Assembly: GCA_933228895.1 (NCBI GenBank)
Contig: OW121852.1
Location: forward strand, 121,453,544-121,517,543
Direction: 5' to 3'
DNA length: 64,000 nucleotides
DNA from: Platycnemis pennipes
Taxonomy: Eukaryota; Arthropoda; Insecta; Odonata; Platycnemididae
Of this stretch, positions 24,595-35,340 are shown in pieces. Made by a program: the position numbers and the translations under genes. A model generated the notes under the pieces. That model ran no database searches, was not told the DNA's origin, and saw only the letters and a list, made by a program, of their open reading frames with translations. Position 1 is the first letter of the stretch, and each line of letters starts with the position of its first letter.

Positions 24595-24700
24595 TATCTC
24601 CTAATTCGATAACGTACTGGCCTTCGTAAAGGTCCCGGGTTCGAATCCGGATCGTGTGTTTGTGTGAACGTTTTGAGCGTCTTAGGTCTAACAACTCAGG
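24595..24700 (+). mobile_element. tRNA-like sequence at the LINE junction
   Basis: GATAACG.ACTGGCC is followed by CCGGGTTCGAATCCGG (24,635-24,650), which can form a T-arm with a consensus TTCGAAT loop. It resembles the 3' two-thirds of an arginine-type tRNA or a SINE head. A complete acceptor stem is not visible, so it is not called as a tRNA gene. It abuts the truncated LINE. Confidence 0.45.
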
Positions 24701-25840
24701 CTATGTGATGCGGTAAAACCTTTAATATTTTAGCATCTAAAATCCAAGTCTACTGATGCGATGACATAGGAACGTACAATTTTTGAGATCCTGGTAAGGG
24801 TGGAAATGCCTTTTGCACGATATTAACAGTTGAGGTATACATTGCCTTTCACAATTGACTTCTCCTCATACATTTTAACATCAACACCTACAGACGACCC
24901 TGAAATGCATCCCTAATGCTTATGGTAGAGGGTGAATCATAAATAAATGTGTACTAGGCAGTTTACTTAATGCATTAGTGATATTAATTCTTACAAGGCA
25001 TTTTATGATCATTATCCTGTTTTAGGTGTCTTTTCTATATTCTATTTCAATTCATATTGGAGAATATCATGAGTAGATATATTTCTTGTCGATATACTTT
25101 GAATTCCCTACCCATTCAGCGATTTTTTTTATCGTTGCAAGAATACAGAGTAAGAAGGTACAGCGGATCACCTGTATCATCTCACAATAGGAGATTTGCT
25201 TGCTTTTCAATCTCTTGGTACTAAAAAAATGCTGGAAAAATATTTGTTTTAAACTGTCGCCTCAGCTGTTGGACTTTCTGCATTAAGGATAAGAACTTCC
25301 CATATGCTGTTGTTCTCTCAGAACCCTCACGTAATTTATAGGGCGCTTATCCATGTAAAATAAAATTTTTATAAAGTATTATCTCGTAAAGGAAAAGAAA
25401 ATTTCCACGATTTCAGCTGGATCGGGACAGTTTAATTTTCCTCTTTCCAGCGATTTCATCTAATTGATGATTCTGAGTCATATTCTGTTAATGATTCTGC
25501 ATGCATTAAGGCTCATTGCTTCGAGTCCATTTATATTTTCGTTAAGACAGTTTATTTTCAAGTTGTTTGGCAAACCGGTTGTCAACTTCCAAAGATTGTA
25601 TTTTACCGAGCCAACCGTCTGGTTCCAATGTTTAGTCACTGTCGTTCAACAAGTTTAGCAATTCAGAATCCGTAATAAAAGTGGATGTTTCTCTCTCGAG
25701 CGAGAGTGAAAATAAAGGGGCAGTGATACTTCTTTATGAGTTAGATTCCCACTTTTTTGCTTCCAAATCGATATTAAAAACTTGGCGTGTGTATAAAGAA
25801 GCCGTTTTTAAATGCGCTTTTTTTCTCATTCCTTCCCTAC
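24700..25840. other. AT-rich background, no gene seen
   Basis: Nothing supported in about 1.1 kb. Confidence 0.5.
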
Positions 25841-26099
25841 TCTCGTCTGCTTCCGCCCCCCTCGCAGTCGGTAGCAGGCTGGCCATCCCGAATCCAATGG
25901 GCCGGCCGTGCTATAATTCATTGCTTGTCACCTCCCGCAGACTGTGAAATGAGCTACCCGGGAAAACAAAACGACCGCGGAGGCGAAAAAAGAAGCCAAG
26001 GCGATTCAAGCTCACCCTTGCTACTGAACAACGATAGCGTTAAAGACCTCGCTCTTGTACGACTCGAAAAGTCTTATGCGTGTTGGAAACCCTTCTAGC
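25841..26099 (+). other. GC patch with possible small exon and 49-codon ORF
   Basis: A CCAAT word (about 25,895) and a TATAAT-like word (about 25,912) lie upstream of CACCTCCCGCAG| (acceptor ending 25,940). An ATG at 25,949 with a purine at -3 opens 49 codons of mixed, charged, protein-like composition (begins MSYPGKQN). It ends with TAG at 26,096-26,098, one base before GTGAGTAAC at 26,100. It could be a terminal-type ORF, a 159-nt exon or chance; no homology is recognised. Confidence 0.15.
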
Positions 26100-26640
26100 G
26101 TGAGTAACTATTGACCCGCTTCATTCATTTACACTACTTCCTGTTATCTTCAAGTTAGAACAATTGTGCACAATTTGGGTTCATAGTGTAACGTTTTTAA
26201 TATTTTCGACAATTTGGGAACTTTAATTGCGGTTGGCAGCATGCAAAAACACGATTCTTCAATGAAGATTTTATGTATTTAACACCAAGCCAAAAGCGTG
26301 ATGATATTCAGGACCTTTCGCTCGCTTGTTTTACTATTTCCAGATTTTTCACTGTGAATTTAAAATTTGTGTCCAATAATTTCTTCTAAGGTAGTGATAG
26401 GAACAGCAAGTAACTCTTGGTGACTTATATTACAGTGCCAGTTATTCTTTTATAGGCAAAGGTAACGCTCCTGACAATAAAATTCTTCCATTACCCGAAA
26501 CTTGTTTCCATCACGAGTGGATAATAAATATAGCAAATTATTAAATATCTTATTATTTGGGATGTCTTGAAAATGTAATTTCGGTTTCAACTGGCGCATT
26601 GGACTAAAATTTGTTGGAGGGTGAATTTGCCCACTGCATT
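26100..26640. other. AT-rich background, no gene seen
   Basis: No supported feature. Confidence 0.5.
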
Positions 26641-27070
26641 GCTTATTGGGCTGTATCGCTGTTCCCTTTCATTTCGGCGTTCATCACCTCCCTTCTTCTC
26701 CTTCCCCTTTCTCCTTTCCTCTCTCGCCGATTACTCTTCCTCGCTAATGCATCCCTCACTTCCTCTTTTGTTCCTCACACTTTCCCGACTCAACCCTCGG
26801 CGCATAATCCTCGCTGTAAATGCTGCTCCGTCACTCTCGCGTCGGCGGTGGAGCGGAGGCATGATCGCATCGGACACATCTTCGGGGGGCGCGCAATGGG
26901 GCGAAGCCGGCCGGGGCTCGCGGAGAGGGTCTCAGAGGGGCGGCTCGGTGGGGGAGGGTGCATCTGCGCTCGGGGGTAGGGAAGGAGAAGAAGAGAGGCA
27001 CGTGAGATGAGAAACCGTCGGATCCGTCTCTTGTCGTCCGCGAGACGAGATCCAAGGTCGACTTTTCAAT
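26640..27070. other. C/T-rich then CpG/G-rich patch
   Basis: 26,660-26,780 is pyrimidine-rich; 26,820-27,070 is G- and CpG-rich. Overlapping 120-codon frames in two registers are composition effects. Confidence 0.45.
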
Positions 27071-27455
27071 TAACAATCGTGTTTCCCCCGTGATTTTTAC
27101 GAAGCTAAATTATTTAAGTATGTTAATTTTATTATGTCGGCCTCGAGAAGGCGCAGATGATTCCTTCTCTCTCCCCTCCTTTCTATTTCGCAAAGAGCAT
27201 TCGCTGGTTCTTCCCCATCTCGGGCACTTTCCAGGTAATTCCCGACAACTTTTCTCCTCGACGGAACCGCGGACATAGGAATTCCTCGCTCACCTCGATG
27301 AAAAATATCAGGATCCCACTTCCATTAAGTTTACTGATTTTATTTCGTGTCCTGATATTTGTCTCGACGCGCAAACAATAAATACTAAACCGACAATAAT
27401 TATAAATCTCGAACGGATTTGAGTATACAAATTGCATTCCAAATATCAACAAGTG

Positions 27456-27504
27456 ATGGATTTCGTCTTTTTTGAAAAATACTTGATGGTTGTTGAATTT
27501 CAAG
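27456..27504 (+). other. Possible short coding exon start with strong donor
   Basis: An ATG in good context (GTGATGG) opens 16 codons plus one base, then reads CAAG|GTAAGTGG, a consensus donor with GT at 27,505. A SINE begins about 45 bp downstream. There is no partner exon or homology. Confidence 0.1.
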
Positions 27505-27549
27505 GTAAGTGGTGTCAATAGTGGATGACCTTTATTGGGATGAAGAGGG

Positions 27550-27870
27550 TCGGGTTGAAGTAGTAGCTAGAGTACTAGAGCACTCACCTGGGGGGCTCGG
27601 GTTCAAATGCCGGCAGTGGAAGATATTTCATTGGTAATCCGGCCCCTACTTGAGTATCTTGTGAAGAACATTCGTGTACAGTACTCCGTCCGTCGGATGG
27701 GACGTTTAACCGTGGTCCCCTTGGCATATTTCCGTTAAGAGCACGCTTATGCTGACATCGGTCTTCTCTCTATCCTTCCTCCTTTCCCTCCCATTCCCAT
27801 TTGCGTACCTTTCCTTCCGGGTTGAAGCGATTATTAGGGCGGATACGGACTTATAAAAACACAAATGAGT
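27550..27870 (+). mobile_element. tRNA-derived SINE, main family, near full length
   Basis: The head GGGTTGAAGTAGTAGCTAG leads to GGGTTCAAATGCC (box B near 27,598-27,610). The body blocks GGCAGTGGAAGATATTT, ATTGGTAATCCGGCCCC, CTCCGTCCGTCGGATGGGAC, CCGTGGTCCCCTTGGC and GCTGACATCGGTCTTCTC follow, and the tail is GGATACGGACTTATAAAAAC. It is colinear with the copy at 15.4 kb. Confidence 0.8.
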
Positions 27871-28800
27871 AGACCTGCATTGAGTCTAGTCTCGAAATCA
27901 GCTTTGAAAGCTGCTAAAATTGTGGCACAGCACCTATTTCATTTCTGAAAGTATTTTACGGTATCTATACACACATTAAGAGGAGAGCCAGTTTTTTAGC
28001 AGAAGAGGTTTAATTAGGATTATAAGTATATCGAGCATTTTTTGCATATTAATTTAAAACGTTAATATTTTAAATCATCAGTTATACCGATATCCTGATA
28101 AACCGCCGCGCGTTGGTATCTTCATAATCAAGGAAAATAATATCCTTTAGTTATGCAGACTTGTGAGTCACTTGCATGGCACCCTCCGATGGCATAGAGC
28201 GGTCAATTTTAGTCCCCAAGAGGCGAGCTGGTTTAGTTGCAAACTAATGGGTGCCGAAAACCATCGGGATGTTTATCATTAATAATTTGTATAAAATCAG
28301 TCAATCAACAGTCTATTAGTGACCGAACCGTATGGTTCGAAATTTATTTTGTTATTTCAGAGCTACTGAATCACGTGCTTCAATATTGGTTCAGTATCAT
28401 CAGATACTTTGTGATGATATGTTTACGCACGTCAAAGCAGCTCTACTGACGAAGATTTATAATAACACCCATTTACTCTTCAAAGCTCTGCAGGAAAAAG
28501 TAAATATGGAATAATAGCTGAGGGACACTGAGACCGCAGGAAGATGAAGTTTTTCTCCCGAATTCGTTCATTCATTTGAGCCACATATTTTATGAATTTT
28601 TACATTTTTCTCGTCCACCTCTTCCTTTGTATTAATCCCATTGCGAGAATTAATAACTCCCTTTTTGATTCGTTTTTAGATTCTGGATCCACGGAGCACG
28701 AGAGGAAACGAAATATCGCCCTTTTATTTGGGAGGGAGGAACCTCAAATAATTATAAATAGAGATTCGGATTTTTTTTCTCGGCGCACCAAGAGATGAAA
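27870..28800. other. AT-rich background, no gene seen
   Basis: No supported feature. Confidence 0.5.
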
Positions 28801-28839
28801 TAATTCGTTATTTGCTCCCCGCCCATGCAGTCAGCGGTG

Positions 28840-29110
28840 TGTATTCCTCCGCCCCCCTCTCCCAGCAGCCTCTCGCATCGTCTCACTGAATGAAACGCTC
28901 GCTCGAGTGATCGCAGATGTGGATATTCCCAACGAATACATCACGATCGCTTCAAAATCCCGACCAAATAAGTAACGCCTATAACCAATATATCTCGTCA
29001 TCTCCCCCGCCCTCCCCTCGATTAATCCCACCCTTCCTCCGCTTCCTTTCCCTTCTTCGCCTCCTCTTTCTCCCCTCTCCACCCCCCCCCCACTCGGACC
29101 TGGCCCAAAA
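28840..29110. repeat. C/T-rich tract with C homopolymer
   Basis: Pyrimidine-rich sequence with a run of ten or so C residues near 29,081-29,091. No coding signal. Confidence 0.5.
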
Positions 29111-32100
29111 AGAAAAAAATGAGAATCATCCCGCGTTATCTTCTCACTCTATCTCTCATCCGGTCACTCAAAACTCTGCGGTATTTTTTCAAAATTTTTC
29201 TCTTTTTTTATTCTTTACTCCTGCGATATATTCCATCTATTTGTTCGTTTGGGAGAGAAATTTTGTTTTCCGCGACAAATTAATTGCCTTTTGTGAGAAG
29301 CTAGGCGGCCGGACCACCTGTACCTAAGTCCACTATTTATGTGAAAAAACCTCATGCCATGGTGCATCAAAATTTTCACGTGTCTTACAATAGCCTACCA
29401 GTACACTTTCTACATTACGCATTGCTGAACACATCGACTGCTGCCTAAATGATAAATATTGTTCACTGACGATAGATGATTTCCGAGTATCCTTTAAAGA
29501 TCCTCAGTCCTTCAGAGTCCTTTATTACTCTTGCCTCACTGATACAGCTCTGTTTCTTTACCGCATTTTTAAAGCTGTAAGTGTAAGCAGATATCATTTG
29601 CTCGTCTAAACAATGATATGAAAGGGATTACCAGCATAAATGCATTGGATGGGTCAGTGATAGGGAAGATGAATCTGATTAAAAATATCCCCATGCACGT
29701 GATAGAGGAAAAGATTTTTAATTCGAATCAGAATGAAGAATATCTCGCAATCAGTTCTATATAGCAATTATGCCCTCTATACAAATGAGATTCATCAATT
29801 GAAGCAAGAATTCCTCTTTCTTCATACAGAAATAAGACTTCCCCACCTTTACATTATAGGTTTTACTACTCTATAACATTGTTAATGTTTTATATATTTC
29901 AGGAATTTTCTATATAATATTAAAACATGACTTTTCTTCCGCTTAACCTTTTTTTCAAATGTTTTTCCTCCAATAGAATGTTTGTCATCTGGTGCTATCG
30001 TGCACTTTTTTTCTTCGGGCAATATACTGTACAGTTTCCGTTTTGTCCAATTGCATTCTTCACTTGATTCGATCTTTCACGTCTGTTGAGTGCCATGCCT
30101 CTTGTATTCTTGTGTTGTGCAATCTATATTTTCTCGTTTTCCCTCGTATTATTTGTGAGACGTTCATGACTATTGTTTTTTATATTTTTCATTTTGATCC
30201 TCGTTGTGTCTGGCTTGGTTTCTGTCCAGTAACATTTACTGGTCGTATTGCATTTTCGTATCCATAGTCCAGTTTTGGGTGCCTGGGATGTGTATTTCTG
30301 GTTCTAAATAAGGTTCCTTATACGTATCCCGCAATTTGATTTTCTTTCAGCACTCTGTGTTTAGTTTCTTCATCTGCTCTTCTGTTGTTTATGCCTCTTG
30401 TTTTAAGGTCATTTAATATGCATTACATGGTCAACGTGTGAGTCATTAATCATTTATTAAAATCCCTGAATTTTGTGAAGAGTTAATGTGAAAACTCGTG
30501 GTACATGATACTTATCCTGACCTTATCATGACCTTTATTTTGCGGTTCATCTCCTTAGCGTTGCGTACTTCAGCGTATTTCAATTACCTCTTCAATTTCT
30601 ACCTTATCCAAGAAATTTTATTTTGCATGATAGATCATTTTATTAGGGTCATGATGGGGATATTTGAAGAGCAAGATTAATCGAAATCATTGAGTCCAAT
30701 GACGATGCATCTATTTACCAATTTTATTGGGGATGTTTTGTCAAGTAGCCTAAAGCATATTGAAGTGTATTGAATGCTCTAGTGATAAGATTTGATGAAG
30801 TAAATAGACCGGAATTAATCACCTATGCTTCTAATGATTTACACCTCAATAATGTATGGTAAAACTTACAAGCGCAGCGGAATCTAGCTTCCGATTTAAA
30901 AATTTTTATCCCGGCGCACTGAAAACCGTGTTATTGTAAAATATGATTCGTTTATATTTTGACTAAATTTGTTATTTTTTCCTGTTATCAGTTATATTTA
31001 ATATTTTCCAAAGGTTATTGTCGACGGAAGTCGTAAAAACAACGATTTATGCTTACCAAAGTGATGAATGTCAACATTTCGTAATACCTATGATTGGTCG
31101 ATGTAGTACGCGGCTTTCTATTCATTTTTTTTCTGAATCAGACTAATAATACTCATTAATTGCCAAGAGAGGCGTTGAAAATCAAACAAATGTAGTTATC
31201 AGAACTCTTGACTCACCAATGTATTCATTGTTTTCATTATTATGACACATTGTCCCTGCTCAGAAAAACACTATTATTATCTAAATATGTTTTTCATCAT
31301 CCCAGTACTATTGTTAGGAAGGAGACTAAACTTAAAATACACCATTTGATTTTCAATATCTCGAATCTTTTTACTACTGCCACCAAATGCAACTATACTA
31401 AACCCATTTAAAATGTCATTATCCCCTCCAGCTTGCGAATGCGGTTGTATATTTTAACTTATTTTCATATGTCCTATGAATGGTAAAGAATATGTAGTTC
31501 ATGTTGAATAAGGTGATCCAGCCAGATGTATCCAGAGCCAGCCAATGAAGTATAGCCAGAAAGTTTCTCGTTAAGTCCTGAAAAAAGTTATCTTTGTCGC
31601 GAAGTTTTTGAAAAATTCGCTGAAGAACCATCATGAAAAATGTCAATTTAATATTAATACGTTACGTATTAAGATTTTCTTTTGGATCTGACAACACTTG
31701 GAACATAATTTCACTTCTTTTTAATCTAATAAGTATATCCTTTACTAAATTCTTCTATCCCACGCTTTGGAGCAAAGGAGTATTTTTTACTCTTTTTATT
31801 ATGTTTTGATTGCTCAATTCTTAACTTAAAGAATCGTTCAGGCATATTCTTTTTCATTTCCCTTCCCCTTAAAACCTGTAGGGCTCTAATTTATCTCATA
31901 TTCAAGTGCTCCATATTTTTTCACTTTTCTTTCGTAGGAGTTTTTTGTGCATTTAAATTGACCGGTTTTAAAGGAATTGGCGTCATTAATTAAGTCTTTA
32001 GAAGGCTATATGTAATGGTATTTATCCAATGAATCGTCATTACAGAACCTAGCAAATCTGTATCTATGGTCTTGATCAACGATCTGTGAACGCAGAGTGA

Positions 32101-32405
32101 CATAAGTTTTACATCGGGAAATATGTTTAACGAAAAGCGCCGTAATAAATTTACTCATGTTTTGAAATTTCAATACATTTCCCTCAAAAAATGTTTGGAA
32201 ATCATTTCTTGTTACCTTATTTTTAGCGTTAATTGAATGATTTTCCATTAATATGGCTTCATGGAGTGTTGAAGTTGTCGTTTTATTTTCATATCGCTAT
32301 GTAAATCGTCGTTTCACATTTTCTTCTTAAATTCTTCGATCCTGCTAATATGTCGAACTATATGTTGTTCATGTATGGCCTTCATTTACTTAGCTCATCA
32401 ACCTA
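29110..32405. other. 3.3 kb AT-rich background, no gene supported
   Basis: Several short frames but no domain. The minus strand of 30,000-30,430 has a faint LINE-like flavour but too many stops to call. No SINE box pair and no LINE end before 32,410. Confidence 0.5.
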
Positions 32406-32409
32406 AGGT

Positions 32410-32572
32410 ACATCTACATCTACGTAATCCCCTGCGAGCCACTACGAGGATGTGTGGCAGCGGGTGAAGATCACCAAACATGCACTATTGACATGCAACT
32501 AGGATATTTAATGGAGACATGCTAGATAATGGGGTCACATGCAGCTAGATGGTTAATATCTAAACGGTAGCG
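32410..32572 (-). mobile_element. LINE 3'-end fragment, subfamily A (minus)
   Basis: ACATCTACATCTACGTAAT (the tail, reverse complement) is followed by CCCTGCGAGCCACTACGAGG and the subfamily-A words GAAGATCACCAAACATGCAC and ACTAGGATATTTAATG. Only the 3' UTR is present. Confidence 0.8.
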
Positions 32573-32574
32573 CC

Positions 32575-34290
32575 AAACCAGAAGACTAGTCTTGTTGGTG
32601 TTGGTAGGGCCCAAAAAGAACTATGTTCAACGACGTGTGAAATCCACATATCATGTCGGGAAGGCAGTTCTTTTTCCGAGCAACACTCAAGGATTTTTGG
32701 TACTGAATGTCATGTACTCAGAAAATCATTCACTTTGTGCTTGACTGTGAGTGTCCGAAGAAAATCTCTTACATTCGAAACTGGGAATTCCACTTAGCAA
32801 TTCAGCGCTGTGTACTCTGGACTACGTCACCGTATTTCTATCAGTACCCTAAATAAAAGTAATGAAAATATTTCTATTAATTTAATGAATCTTTCTACCT
32901 TCGTTAACGACTTGGAAGCATTCAAGAGCAAAAGCCTACTCCAATTCAATTTGATGAGAACCCCCTTTCTTGATAATGCCATGCTGGTTGAAGGAGGTAT
33001 ATAATAAGTATGTAGGAAGCAATGATCGTTATTCCAAATAACTTGTGTAATCTATATTCTCCTCCACATTTTTCATGGCCACGTGTGATCACGTGTATAA
33101 TTGTATACTTTATAGCTTATACCCCCTTCTTCGGTAAAAAAAATAAGCAACATATCTTTAAAATATAAAAGTTTTTCGATCAACGACTGTATATTGAAGA
33201 AAGTTTTTAAGCAATCCTGCCTCACAACCGACGTAAATAATAAATATGATTATTGAGACATAAAAATGGTGTATATATTGTGATTTACGTCATTTCTATA
33301 TTTTAAGAGGGAAGGTTTGTTTTTTTTTCAATATTCACAATAAAATGATATTTCTAGCAAGGGCCAGTGTCATTGTATTTATCTGTGGCGAAACAATGGG
33401 TACGTTATCCTTTTTTGCTGATTGAAATCACTCAAAGCTTGAAGATCTTTCTATATTTGGTTGGTACTCCTTGTTGAGCTATATGACTCTTTCACAATAA
33501 CCTGGCCAAAGCGATGTAAAATTCCGATCACAGCGCGAGTGCATTGCTTGAAAGCTAAACAGTTGTGGGGCAATCAGATGTATAATTCGCAATACTTTTT
33601 CGGACTATGAATTAACGAGAACACTTTCGCAGAGCACGTATTCTACCTTTCCCTTTGAAATATATCCATTACGTCCCTTCTTATAAAATTGAAATTAGTT
33701 AACTTTTCCTTTTAGATACCAAATATAAAACCATGAATTTTATAAAATGAATATAAGATACGTAGATTTATAATAAATTTATCAACTTTCATAAGGTGAA
33801 TCAAGGTTCATAACTTGCTTGAGCCAAAAAAGTTTGTATCACACTTCTAATCGTATTCCATCATTAGATGTACTTTTTTACTTTGGTTTCCTTTTTCGCT
33901 CGTGGTTCTTTGTAAATATAAATCTTTGCCTCCCCAAGCCTCACTTTATCGCCTATCTTATACTTTCTTTAACTACCCCGAGATTCTTCATAAGGTTTTT
34001 ACTCCCTTATAGCATTAACCGGTCTTAGGTCAACTGAATTTTACTTGGATTTTATAATTTAAAATATTAGTTAGAAGTTATCACAAAAACGATGCTGAGA
34101 AACGTGCACGTGAAGACTTAGCTTCAGAAAAGGTATCACCATGAGTTGTCGTTATGCAAATGATCTGTCTTTGGGTATCCTCTTCTGATTTTCAACGAGG
34201 TGTTCCAACTGAGATGTGGTACATCTTCCTGACGTATGTTCAACGTGAGTGGTGATCTTTCAGAAAATGATATAGTGCCTGAGTAGTTAT
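32575..34290. other. 1.7 kb AT-rich background, no gene seen
   Basis: No supported feature. Confidence 0.5.
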
Positions 34291-34640
34291 GCTCTGGACG
34301 GAATCGATACGCAGACGGTGTATCGGAGCCGCTACAGCGTGGATTGGAAGCATCGCGTGCATCACGCCCCCATCCGCCAGCTCCTCCGGCTTCCCCGACG
34401 CCATTACAGGCTGTCCGCCCTTCGCCGAACCTCAAGTGCCTTACCTCTGCGTACGCCCGCACGGCGACTTCCCTGGGCAGCGGAGAGAAAAAATCTCCCT
34501 CCACCGACGCAACAGCCACCACGATTCTCCTCCACAAGCGGGCCCTCCGCCCCCTTGTTGCGTCGGGGATGGGGTTGGAGGAAGTTTCGCGGCGTTGCCA
34601 GACAACTTGGGACAACACTCAGAATAAAGTATGTGAGGAA
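34290..34640. other. CpG-rich patch
   Basis: GC- and CpG-rich, with long frames open in all plus registers and two minus registers. That pattern shows stop depletion by composition, not a gene. Confidence 0.4.
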
Positions 34641-35340
34641 TGTTGTCCCTCGGGAGGCTGTGGTTGGGGAATCGAGTGGGCTGGGAGTCGGCGTGGGGTG
34701 TGGGTAGGTGTGGAGGGGCGGGGGGAGGGTGTGGAGGAGGCATCGGCGGAGTGGTACTATGGCGCAGGACATGAGTGAGGTGTGACTTAAAGGAATTAAG
34801 AATGGAGGGCGGGGAGGCGCGGGTATTTGGGGGAGGCGGTGGGAGGGGGGGTGGCTGAGTGGCAGACTGGTTTTTCGGATCCATTGCTCCGTCCGTTCCT
34901 TCATCGTCTTCTTCTTCTTTCCTTCCCCTCCTCCCTTCCCTCGTCTCCTCAGGCCACCGCCTTTCCCTCCCCCCAGCACTCTTCAACTCACCCCCACTCA
35001 CACTCATCTCGTTCCTCCCTGACCGCACATCCACATTGGTTTCATTTGAATATTCCTTTCGACTCGCGTCGGAGGACTCGGCGGTGGAAATATTAGGAGG
35101 CGAAAGGGAGGATGAGGGGTGGGGGGTGAGTGTCTGAGGTGGGGGGAAGAAGGAGGGAAGAAGAGGGGAAGTGTTCGAGATGAAGGAGTGGAAGGGTGGA
35201 AGAAATAAGGAGGTGGAATAAGGTACAGAGGGAGAGAACTTGTTGGCGTGTGTACGTAAGAGGGTTTTCTTTCGACGGAGGGGGTGGGTTAACAGCGGAG
35301 ATGGGTCGTCAGGGGGAGGGACGGGGAATTCGTAAAGGGT
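34640..35340. repeat. Alternating purine/pyrimidine-rich blocks
   Basis: The plus strand is G-rich at about 34,640-34,860, C/T-rich at 34,880-35,030 and G/A-rich again at 35,090-35,340. Minus frames up to 197 codons (34,404-35,034) are Pro/Ser/Gly-rich low complexity. Confidence 0.55.

Noticed and set aside
30000..30430. Possible decayed LINE coding region on the minus strand
   Set aside because: A short stretch (NNRRADEETKHRVLK) has LINE flavour, but stops and frameshifts are too dense and no conserved RT motif is present.
34404..35034. 191- and 197-codon overlapping minus frames
   Set aside because: Two registers of the same purine/pyrimidine-skewed DNA are open at once; sequence is Pro/Ser/Gly-rich low complexity.
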